Origin: Euwallacea fornicatus
Taxonomy: Eukaryota; Arthropoda; Insecta; Coleoptera; Curculionidae
Assembly (NCBI RefSeq): GCF_040115645.1
Contig: NC_089542.1
Coordinates: 5,518,001-5,582,000 of the forward strand
DNA: 64,000 bases
Reading direction: 5' to 3'
The notes beneath the pieces are model-generated. The model was not told the DNA's origin. It did no database searches and was given only the letters and a program-made list of their open reading frames with translations. Position 1 is the stretch's first letter, and each line of letters opens with the position of its first letter. The position numbers and the translations under genes are program-made. Shown here piece by piece: positions 37,801 through 49,800 of the stretch.

Positions 37801-40800
37801 TCCGCGAGCTTTATGCACCTACTATTCAGTTTCCTTTATATAAATAAAATGTAGTGATGCATTAATAACATAGATTTAAGAATTAATTCGTGACACTTCA
37901 AGACATGCGAAGCTCGTTACCGCTTTAATACACCGCTTAGGTATCAAGCGTCATTGCATTAAAATTTGTTCAACCAAAACCCTGAGTCCCCCTTCCCCCC
38001 TTCTTATTACCTAAGTGCAGAAAAATAGTAAATTTCAATCATTTTAATGCCGGATCCTTAGTTTAGCTCAAAATTTCGACAGATCAATTTCTTCATCTGC
38101 ATGTAACTTTTTGACTGGACATAATAACTGCGATTAAATCGAAAATTATAATATATCGTAGAGGTAATAATCAGCCACATCTATTCGCTTGTTTAATTAT
38201 CAGAAATTTCATTAATCTTTGCCAGTGTCAAACATATTATAGTCAAAATATGTGCACATAGATTTGGGCTATTTAGTCCAATTATGCTATTATCGATACG
38301 CTAGATATGAGGAATTAATGTTTGAATTGAAATAATTAATAAATCAGATGCGGATTTAATTACTGAAATCCAAATTTCAAATGATGTAATCAATTTTCAG
38401 TTCTATCAGTTTTCGGGGTCTTTTGCTGCAGGTCAACGCACGATTGGAAATTCTTCAGTCAAGATTTGGATCAGACGAAGGATTGTTTGGAGCGAAATCC
38501 CGTCAACATCGATAGAAAAATGTATAATATCACGAATAATAATTCAGGTTAAAAAGTAGTTTGGTAATGATTAAAGGTACGACCGATTACGAAATGATAC
38601 TCGTCGGGAATTTGAATCAACGAATAATATTTATTTACTTATTTAACAACAAGGCTCGGCGGGCCGATAGATCGCGTCTTTGGGTAGCCGGGGTGGTCGA
38701 GGCGCAGACCGAAAAGAGGAAGAGCCGCCTTCGAGGCTGCCTTCTTATACCCCATCGTACGTGACTCTCGGACCATTTCGCTCTACCTTTTTACCGGATT
38801 CCAAGTTGCCTTTATGACTGGGATTTCCAAGGCGGCGACACATAGGGTGCCGCCACACACCCCCTTACCAGTGGTAACGAGTGGTGTATTTTATTTGGGA
38901 CCTACTTGTAACCGTTCGGGGAACCGTACGCGTCTTCCCGACCTCGTCCTTGTACAACTGGCATCGCTTGCATTTAGTACCTCTGGTGTAGGTGCCTGTT
39001 CTGTGTTTTCGCCTTTTTTTGTGAGTCCCTCTGCCTGGTTGATGTCGTCGCGGCAAAGGAAAGCGGGTTTTAGTCTATCTATTGAAACATGCTCTGGTTT
39101 ACCCTTGATTTTGATCAGGAATTTTTTTTCGCTTCTTTTGATCACCTCGTAGGGACCGTGGTATGTTTCACGTAATGCCATCAAGGGACATCCGTCGTTG
39201 CGTATAAATACGTGGGACGTGTTCTCCAGTTCTTTGAAGATGAACACTTTGTTTGTGCCGTGTCGTTTTACCGGCACTGGTTTGATGTTCTCCACCCGGT
39301 GTTTTAATTTAGCAACATATTCCGTGTCAGGTTCGTTGTTGCTTGGAAGGAACAATTCTGCGGGCAAACGGATGCCTGTGCCGTAGATGAGTTCGGCTGC
39401 GTTGGCCTTGAGGTCTTCTTTAATGGCGGTGCGGATGCCTAGTAGAACGATGGGAAGGGTGTGTACCCAATCCTCGTTTTCGTGACATTTTATGGCGGAT
39501 TTAAGTTGTCGATGCATCCGTTCTACCATTCCATTCGCTTGCGGATGATAAGCGGTTGTTCGCAAGTGTTTTATCCCTGCCCAACGGCACAACTCTTGAA
39601 ATAGTCTGGACTCGAATTGGCGGCCTTGATCCGAAGTTATCCTCAATGGAACGCCAAAACGTGAGATCCAGGTACTGATGAGTGCGTGTGCCACCGTTGT
39701 GGCCTCCATATCCCTGATGGGAATGGCTTCGGGCCATCGAGAAAAACGGTCCACACATGTTAAACAATATCGATACCCGTGGGAGTGTGGCATCGTGATT
39801 ATGTCGATGTGGACATGTTCGAAACGGCCTGCTATTTCTTCGAAATTCTGGATGGGAGCTGAGACGTGACGTGTCACTTTGCAGCGTTGACATGGGATGC
39901 ACTGGCGTGTCCATGTTCGACAGTCTTTGTTGATTGATGGCCACACGAAACGATCTGTGACCAGCTTCTGGGAGGATCTCATGCCTGGATGTGCTAGTCC
40001 ATGTAGGGATGAGAAAATTCTGCGTCGCAACTCTTTAGGAACAAACGGCCGGATCCTGTCGTTAGTTGAATCGCAATATATATATGCGTCTTGCTCAGGG
40101 AAATAGATTTTTTTTAATTTCAACGTCGTTTCAGCTGACATAAGTATGTCTTGCAACTCTTGATCGTTCGCTTGCGCGGTCTCAATCGTTTTGTGATCCA
40201 CTGCGGTTGTTATCGTTTCAATGCGTGATAGTGCATCGGCGACGTTATTCTCGGACCCTTTTATGTGCCGGATATCGGTCGTAAATTGGCTGATGTAGTC
40301 CAGATGCCGAAATTGACGGGGCGAGCACTTGTCCAGGTTTTGATTGAATGCGAAAGTCAAAGGCTTGTGGTCGGTGAAGATTGTGAAATTTCTTCCTTCG
40401 ACTGCGTGCCTAAACTGTTTGACTGCCGCGTACACTGCTAGTAATTCCCTGTCGTAAGCACTGTATTTGCGTTGGGCGGGGGACAGGGATTTCGTGTAGA
40501 AACCTAAAGGTTGCCACGCATTGTTCACCCGCTGCTGCAGGGCTGCTCCGATGGCGTAGTCAGATGCGTCCGCTACCAAGCTAATTGGCGCGCCGGGGAC
40601 GGGGTGCGCGAGTAATGTTGCGTTTGCGAGAGCGTTTTTTGAGTTGGTAAAAGCGTTCTCGGCGATTTCCGTCCAAACTATAGGCGTGTTTCCCTTTTTG
40701 GTGCCTTTTAGAAGGTCGTTAAGGGGCTGTAAGATACCCGCGGCACCCGCGATGAATCGCCGGTAAAAATTAATCATACCTAGGTATCTTCGAAGCTGTT

Positions 40801-43800
40801 TCACGTTCGCGGGTTTCGGAAATTCGTTAATAGCGTTTACCCGTTCCGACAGTGGCCTGATGCCATGTTCGTTTACTGTATACCCAAGAAACGTGATCTC
40901 GTTAACCCCGAAAACGCACTTGGCGGAATTTATCACTACCCCGTATTCCCGGAGCCTTTCGAATAGCATGCGTAAATGCTGTAGATGTTGCTCCTCATTC
41001 TCCGACGCTATTAGAAAGTCGTCTATATATGCGTAAACGAAATCGAGGTTTCTCGTGATTTCGTCTACGAATCTTTGACAGGTTTGGCCCGCGTTTCGTA
41101 AACCAAACATTGTGACGTTGGCCTCGAATAACCCAAAGGGGGTAATTATGGCCGTCTTTTCGATGTCTTCGGGGGCCACCGGAATTTGATGGTACGCGCG
41201 CACGAGGTCGACTTTTGAAAAGATTTTCTTCCCGTGTAGGGTTTGTGCGAAATCTTCTATGTGCGGCGGCGTGTATCTGTCTGGTACGGTCCTCGCGTTG
41301 AGGGCGCGGTAGTCTCCACAGGGGCGTAATGAGCCATCCTTCTTCGGAACTACGTGTAGGGGCGAGGCCCATGGACTCTTTGACGGACGGATTGTCCCTC
41401 GTTCCAGCATGAGTTTGAATTCGGTTTTGACCTGTTTTAACCGATCCGGAGCGAGTCGTCGTGGTTTCGCATGCACCGGCGGTCCAGGCGTGGTTTCTAT
41501 GCGATGAGAGACGTTGTGTTTTATCACCGATTTTCCGAATGTGGTCGGACGCGTCACTTCACGGAACTCGGCCAACAACTCGTGGTATGCTGAGTTACCG
41601 ATGATTGTCTTCACCGAGGGCAAACCTGGGCCGGCTTGAGTTCCAGCTACCGCTAAGCTTGTGTTAGTGTCGAGTAGCCGTTTGTTTCGGGGGTCGACGA
41701 GTAGGCCGTAAAAACTCAAGAAGTCTATGCCGATAATAGCTGCACTTACGTCGGCTATGATAAAATTCCACTTGAACTCGCGACGAAGAGCCAGATTTAA
41801 GGTTACAACCACACTCCCGTACGTCGCGATGGGCGTCCCGTTCGCGGCGTAAAGTTGGTACGTACACCTCTTTAAGGGGCCGCGTAATCGATCGCGAGGG
41901 TAGACACAAATGTCTGCGCCCGTGTCCACTAAAAATTTTCTTTTAGAGTTTTTGTCAAACACGAAAATGCGGCGGGAATTTAGGCCGTCACTGAGCGCCG
42001 CTTTCACTGACGGTCTTACTCGTTTTCCGACGACCAAGAACATGGTTTTCTGCACCTAGTGGATTTTTCCCCGTATGTCTGATGGTACCAGCACAGGGGT
42101 CCGTCATTGCCCCCATCGCGAACTTGCGACTTGTTGCTGGTCTCGGACCTCGGATTTCTTGGTCGCGATCGGGAATGTCTCGCTCCAAGGGCTCTGCTGT
42201 CGAGGGCCTCGACTTTAGCCTCTAATTTGGCCAATCTGCGGCTCAGTTCCCCGATTCCGGGGTCCGCGGCGAATTTTTGAGTTGAGGCTGCCCGGACTGC
42301 TTGTATTTGTCCTTTTGCTGGCCGGGATTCGTGAATTCGGTCCGCGATTTCGGCAATCTTTTCCACGGCCGTGTCCTCCTTGCAAACCGCCAATATTTGC
42401 TGTATCGCCGCTGGGAGGCGCGTTTTCCACAGCGTGACGATAAAGTCGCCGAAGTTTGCATCTGAGCAATTTGCAATTTTTCGGAGATCCCTCAGGAATT
42501 GCGACGGCGTTCGGTCTCCCATCTCTTCGTTTTCGACCAGCTTCTGCACCCGAGTCGTGTCGGACATGGAGAGCCTCTTAATGAGCTCTGCCTTGAGCAG
42601 CGAGTAGCTCTTGTTTCGGGATGGGTCTGTTATCAAGTCCTCCATCAAATCCAACTCTGCTTCCCCTAGTGCCGCGATCACGTGTCCTACTTTCGTCGAT
42701 TCCTTCGATATACGGAATAACGAGAATTGTGTTTCTACCAGCGAAAACCACAGGAAGATTCGATTTGGTCGGAATCTGGGCATTTTCAGAGCGACGGAAT
42801 GGACCTCTCCTAATGCTTCGGCTTCGTCCGCGGGGGACCCACGAGGATATGCCGTTTCCGCGGGTCTCTCCATTTGGTCCATGCTTTATACTTTATTGCC
42901 CGTCACGCGCGAAACGAAAATTCGCGGGTTGAATACCTTTAACCCTACCTGTTAGAATTTAATCACGTCGGGGTCACCACTTTGGTAATGATTAAAGGTA
43001 CGACCGATTACGAAATGATACTCGTCGGGAATTTGAATCAACGAATAATATTTATTTACTTATTTAACAACAAGGCTCGGCGGGCCGATAGATCGCGTCT
43101 TTGGGTAGCCGGGGTGGTCGAGGCGCAGACCGAAAAGAGGAAGAGCCGCCTTCGAGGCTGCCTTCTTATACCCCATCGTACGTGACTCTCGGACCATTTC
43201 GCTCTACCTTTTTACCGGATTCCAAGTTGCCTTTATGACTGGGATTTCCAAGGCGGCGACACATAGGGTGCCGCCACAGTAGTAAGCAATTAGCGGAAAT
43301 TGTTCAAAAAATTCAGATCAGATTAAGGGAATTTTGAAGCAAATTAGATAATATTAAATTGTGAAAAATTGTATGAAAAGTCGGGAATAAGTTTCAGGCA
43401 ATCTTTTGAAAGAGAAACCCTAAAACAGCATCAGGTGAATTTAGGTTATAATTAGGCAAATTGAGATAGGTAGGAGGTTTTGAATAAATCTGGAAATCAA
43501 ATTAGGTAAAAAAACCTAACTATAAGTTAAAAAATTTGGTAAAATTGGAGACAAGTTTTACGACTATGATCGGGAAAGAGACGTTTGAGCAATATTAGGT
43601 GAGTTCAACTTAACATTAGGTCTATTATTAAGGGTGGTACAATGGATCTGAAAGATAGAGTTCCCATCTACTTTTGAGTCTGGCGGGCAATAATTGGGCC
43701 TTACAATACATATCTCAAAATACTAAACCGCGTACTTAACCTACGAAAGCGACATTACTAGACACTAACGTTAACCCTTGGAGAAAGACGTTAACTTTAT

Positions 43801-46800
43801 CAGTTTGAATCGTCGGCCTTAAGCCCGGTTTTTCAAAGTACTGGTGATGTTGCCAGCAAATTAACTTCCTTGAAACTGGACAAGTTATCTGCTGCTTCGA
43901 TTTAATTTTGTCGTTTGTGTTGAAATTATTTTGCTGGAGAATTTACCAGGAGTTACTTGAAGTTTGAAAAACCGGGTCTTAATATCGAAAATTGATACCT
44001 TCCAGCAAGTTTAAAACTGGACATAATGAATGTGATTAAATGGGAGTATTATGTGGCGCATAGATGTGGGCTATTTAGTCCAATTATACTATTATCGATA
44101 TGCTAGATATGAGGATTAATGTTGGAACTGAAATAATTAATAAATGAGATTGGGGAATTAATTGCTAATGTCCAAATTCCTGTGACGCAATCAATTTTCA
44201 GCTCTATCAGTCTGTGAAAGCTTTTGCCGCAGGTTAACATGCGATCGGAAATATTTTGAACAAGTTTAATTTGTCCAGCAGTTCAATTAATTAGCAAACT
44301 AATGTGATGTTGCAACGTATTATATGTATGTTATACGAAATATTTGTTTTTTTTTCCAGCATTTCAAGCAACTGGAAGAGCTCCACATAAGCCACTCCAA
44401 TATCAACCAAATAAACATGCACGCCTTTTGGGGTATTCCCACTTTGAAAATACTGGATCTGAGTTGTAACAATATTAGTGCCGTATTCGACCACAACTTT
44501 CGCGGCCTGGTGAATTTAATCGAACTTAACTTAGACGAGAACCGCATATCGTCATTGCAAAGTGCTGTGTTCAAGCATCTGACTGAATTGAGGATATTGA
44601 GTTTACAGAGGAACAAACTGCATATGTTGGTGCCCAGGACGTTCCTCAAGCTGGTTAAATTACGCGTGTTGCGGATTAGCGGAAACAAGTTTGACGAGCT
44701 GGATCCTGAGGCCTTTAAGGAAATTCCGGTAAGCACAGAATTCAGAATTCCTTATGCAAACATCAAATACCAGATATCTTCAACGATCCGCGAACACTTG
44801 GGCTTATCATCAGAAACTAACCTAGACACACCATTTGTTACTTTCAGGCCGCAAGTTTCTTGTCGGATAAACTTGGCTAAGTGCAACTGAACTTAGCAGT
44901 AAATCATTTCGGTTTCTTCAGGTTTGATGTTGGCGCCCCAGGTTGTGAATGATGTCCTTTTCCTGTAACAACTCAATTTCTTGCTAGAAACGACCCTTGG
45001 AGAATTATCTCTTTTAATCTTTTAAGTTCGGCAGCAGCAGCTCGTCTTTACTGTTTGTTTTTCAAGATGGGTTAACGTAATAAGTTAATCCTTTAAGAAG
45101 ATAAAAGGGAGTGAGCAGGAAATTAAGGCGAATCTATTATTAAAATCTTGCTTTAAAAGACAGTTTAATATTGAACTTTTACTCTCAGTATTTTCCTCAT
45201 AGTTTATGTAAGTGAATGATGTTTGAAATTAGTATTAATAGTAGTGCATTGCGGCAATATGCAGCAACGAGGTATAAAAAGGTTCTGGAGTTGCTCTTTC
45301 TCCGGTAAAAAATTTCCATTGGTTCTCTTATTAATTTTGATGTAGTCCCTGCTGGCAGAAGTTACTGTATTTTATGAGGATATTTCAGATAGATTCTCGT
45401 TTAGTACGCTTTCATTTAGGTCGATGGGAATTTCCAACTAAAATTTACTGTACTTATATATTTTTAAAAAAGCTGCAAACGTCTGTAAATTCTTGGGAAT
45501 GTTTGATGGTAAATCTATCCTAAGTGTTTTCTGATTGTTTTTACACGATCCTTGAAAGGCGATTTTTAAGCCTTTCCTTCTATAGAGAGTTCTTTTCTCT
45601 GTTGTGACGAAAACAATCCAGACATCGCGGCGCCTTCGCCGTCCATACATGTCCGGAAAGACGCCTTCGATGTAATGTCTTGTTTTGCTTTCCGCGTTAC
45701 GTAGTTCGAACACAAACATCCTGTAATGAAAAACCAGTTTTGTATGTTTACAAGGTGCAATTCATTTTCCTGAAAATGTGGATTTTTATGTATTTTTTAA
45801 TCTTGCTTCGCAAAATGTTATTATATTATTTGTGCGAAGCGTAACTTACGTCATTGACTTTAGTGCGTATTAGAAATGTAAGTAAGGCATCGAAAATTTT
45901 AAATTATGTGAATTTTCGGTAAAAAATTAATGAGTTCTTGACGAAATGGTGAAATACATATTTCTTTAATTAAATCTATATTTCGATGGAAATATTCGGA
46001 TGGTTTGCGGTATTGTTTCTCTGGACTTTTGATGGTTTTTTTAACGGTCTCAAATTAATTACATTTTTTTTAATGTGACGATCCTAGAACTAAGTTCACA
46101 GTGAAAAATCTCCGGGATCGAGATTTATTAAGACATTGAATGGTGAAATGCAAAATTATATACACAAGATATAGTGCCACTTCGGTATTCTGTTAAACTT
46201 ACCAGTTTTTTAAAGTTGAATAAAGCTTTTTCGGGAATATTTAATGTCCATTTTTGAGAAGCTAAATAATTTTTCCCAGCCGTTATGTAAAAAATAGTTA
46301 ATCTGCATTTAAAAATCTATTGGATTTTAATAGACTTTGAAAACATTTTTTTAAATCGAAAGAAGGGGATTCTCATACTCCCAAATTGAAAATATTTTTG
46401 TGTGGTAACTTTAACCAGAATAAATTCAGTACCTCCATGGCATTTTATTTTTAGCAACATTGCTTAAATATGTCAATTTTTATTTTACCCGATACATTTT
46501 TTGGTAGTATTCTGATGTTACATATTGTCAATCCTTTAGCTAGGGTGCCAGTTACCCTTTAAAAATTAAATTAATAGGGGGTTCAAGTGATACAACATTT
46601 TAAAGATTTTTTCAACTTGACTTTATTTGACATATTACTTTCCATGATAGAACAAAATAATAGTAAAAATAAATTATTTTTATACTTAAATGTTGTTTAT
46701 TTACTTGTTATTTTTTTACGAAATATTTTTAAAACCCAACTGTAATCTGAGTATTCCTTCAATACCAAATTTATTTCATTTCGTTTAATACAGAAACGAA

Positions 46801-49800
46801 GTACTTCACGTAAGTTACAATATTGCGAATTAAGCCTTACTAAACTAACTTTCATAAAATTTAAATTTTAATAATGATTGGATACGACGACAGAGTCCGA
46901 ACACATAATGAGGTTGTTAAATTATTTAAAAAGTGTCCTGATTTATCACCCATTAATCAAGGAACTACAAGTAAAATAGAAAAAAATTTGAAAGTCGTGG
47001 TCATGTGAGAAATACCTCAAAGAGCAGATCGCAAAAAATTGTGGACACAAAAATTTACACTTATTTTGGCATTAGAAGAAAAACCGATTACACCAGTCCG
47101 GCAGAAAACTCGTGAACATTTAATCAGTAATACATCCGTTTTGAAAATATCACAAAATGCAATTATTCGACCTTATAAAATGTAAATAAATCAAGAATTG
47201 TTTTAGAATCATGAAGCTCGACGAATTGAATTTTGCAAAAGGTTTATGAATGCTGTTCAGCAATTAGAAATATCTATGGAATGGATTTTGTTTACTGATG
47301 AGGCAACTTTTACATTAAATGGACACGTCAATAAACAAAATTATCGATATTGGTCTGTAATGCATTGGTAGTTATTGGATGAGAGAATCTCTCGCACAGT
47401 ACCCTGTCAAACCAAATGTTTAAACGGGTATCATAGGACACCGAATATTAAAATCAATATTTTTCGATGAAAATTTAAATGACCAACGATATTTAAAATT
47501 TTTTTAAGACGAACTAGTTCCTATATTATCCAATTTGTTTCTTAATGAAGTAAACCTAGAAATACCGGGTGAACGTATTCGGTTACAAGATGGAGCACCA
47601 CCACATTTTGCTTGGAACGGTCACTTGTACCTAGATGAAATTTTTCCAAATCGTTGGATAGGAAGAAGAGGCTCAGTAGAATGACTGCCGAGATCTCACT
47701 CCTCTCGATTTCTTCTTATGGGGATACCTGAAATCGGAGGTTTACGATACGAAACCACATGATATCGACAAACTCAAAGAACGCATAAGACAAGAATTTA
47801 GACAAATCACTTCGAATAATTTAGAAAATGTGAGAGATGAGTTTTACCGCCGTTTAGGGCCGTGTCAAGAAGTGAACGGTGAACATTTCGAGTAGTTGCT
47901 AAGTTAACGAAAATAATAATTTGACTATTTAATTTTTTTTAATTTTTAGTATTATTTTGCTTTATGATGAAAAGTAATGTGTCATACAAAGTCTGGTAGA
48001 AAAGATCTTTAAAATTATGCATCATTTGTACCCCCTTTTCATTTAAAATTTTAATTGTCACCCTAGCTTAGGGGTTGGCATTTGTAACATCAGAATACTA
48101 CTGAAAAGTGTATCGGGTAAAATAAAAATTGACTTGTTTAACCAATTTTGTTAAAAATAAAATGTCATGTAAATACGGAATTTATCCCGGTTAAAGTTAC
48201 CACACCATATATATGATCGCATGCACCTCTAAAATTATTGTTACTTGATTGAGTTTACCTCGAAGAAAGTTTGTGGAGCAGACCTGACTCATCAGGGGAA
48301 ATTATTTTAAAAGGTTGATTTCTAAGTACTTATGTTCTCAGGATGCAGTTCTCAGATACGTAATAACATAGCAATCCTAGACTGTCACTAAATCTCTCCG
48401 ATACAAAGAATTTCTTAATGAGCGATGCAGCTTTGCCGAAAGCGACTTAAAATGGTTCAGATTGGTAACGAGATATATCTGAGGATGTCATATAAATTCA
48501 ACACTATGTGCGACTTCTTGCCTGATTTTGAAAGGAAAATTTGCATTTCTGCCTAGAAACTGTCTTGATGAGGTGATTTGAACTAAAATTTAATCATTTA
48601 CGCAGTGAAAAAAACTCCGTTTGAGGTATATTAAAGAACGCTGTAATTTTTAAAAACCATATAGAAATAATGTACTCGTGAGGCAGCCAAAAGGGATTAT
48701 AATAATCCTTTCCTTTTTCCCTTCAAAGTTGACGGCATGAAACGAAACCGAGGCGGCGCAGAAACTCGATATGAATAAGAAATGAGGTTGCTCTAAATTA
48801 AAAACAAACAATAAAAAATAATGATGTGTGTTTCGCTGAAAATTGTGTTGAGGATTATGCATAACGATATGTTGAGCTGAAAATTGTCAGCCAAATGGTT
48901 TTTTGAAGCGACGAGGCGAGCGCGCAGCCCCATTGTCAGACACGAGGGTCGTATTTTCTGATTCGGTTATTTGGGTTAACATCATCTAATGATTAATGAA
49001 TAAACGTCCGGTCATTAATTTTATGTGCACTATTTTGGTTTATTCGCGTTTAGGATATTTCATGACTATAGTTACCGCCCTGAAGGTCGCTTTAGGATCC
49101 ATTTACGTTGTATTGGGAATATTCGAATAAACTCTCTTTAAATTTATAAATTAAAAATTCTTAAACAATCCACGAAATTTTTGAAATCATCCAGAACTAA
49201 AAAACGAAATAGAAAATCGGATTGGGAATGTGTGTTCAAGCTTTTCTTGACAATGGAGAATGTACATTTTTGGTGCGAAATTTGCAATTGTGCCACCTAC
49301 CGGCAGTACTCTTAACGGGTTAAATTTTTTTAATTTTCACAGAAAATTTTCGAATAATATTATTTGAGGTATCCACTAATTTGGTTTGAAAATAAATGCG
49401 TACTGAAGGAATTCGCATCGGAAAAGTTCGAAAATACCCTATATAAGCTCCCACCAACATGCAGCTTTATAGCAACGAAAACATTCGAAATTTACAATCG
49501 CGCTGGGAAGCCAAACAACTTTTTCTCGTCCACATGAAAGTTTGGAGAAATATCCTTTTAGTTAGTTTATTTTTCATTGCCCCGTTGGTATAGATTTAAA
49601 GGAAAGTTTCTAGCTGGCAAATATTTACTTCAATCTGTCGACTAACTATGCGGAAATGTGCTTTATTAAAAGGAAATTATTTTCTGGATTAAATTATTTG
49701 ATGTTTTCATCAAAACGCTCATTGAAAGACAGGCAACTTCCCATACAAATTTTGACTAATTACACATCTCAAAACCCGCTGTCTCACGCTTTCTAACTTT

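Larger units (their letters stand above)
38556..43282 (-). mobile_element. complete Ty3/gypsy LTR retrotransposon, CsRn1-like, 4.72 kb
   Basis: The element body is 38560-43278 on the minus strand, flanked by the target duplication GTAG (38556-38559 and 43279-43282; one extra T could be included). It has two identical 298-bp LTRs, a tRNA-Trp-type primer-binding site, gag, pol (protease, reverse transcriptase, RNase H, integrase) and a polypurine tract; no envelope gene is present. Identical LTRs and open frames throughout suggest a recent insertion of an autonomous copy. It sits antisense in intron 1 of the LRR gene. The tRNA-Trp primer and C-H-C-C Gag knuckle are traits reported for the CsRn1 clade (CsRn1, Kamikaze), which is my basis for the clade call. 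Confidence 0.93.

Noticed and set aside
38431..38520. An extra LRR-gene exon after the acceptor-like TTTTGCTGCAG
   Set aside because: The frame would give VNARLEILQSRFG..., not an LRR unit, and reaches a stop after 27 codons with no donor. Exon 1 joins exon 2 (44360) in frame with proper LRR sequence.
39678..39869. Plus-strand open frames inside the retrotransposon
   Set aside because: They are shadows of the long minus-strand gag and pol frames.
38858..43278. An envelope gene in the LTR element
   Set aside because: The pol stop at 38891 is followed almost directly by the polypurine tract and LTR, leaving no room for one.
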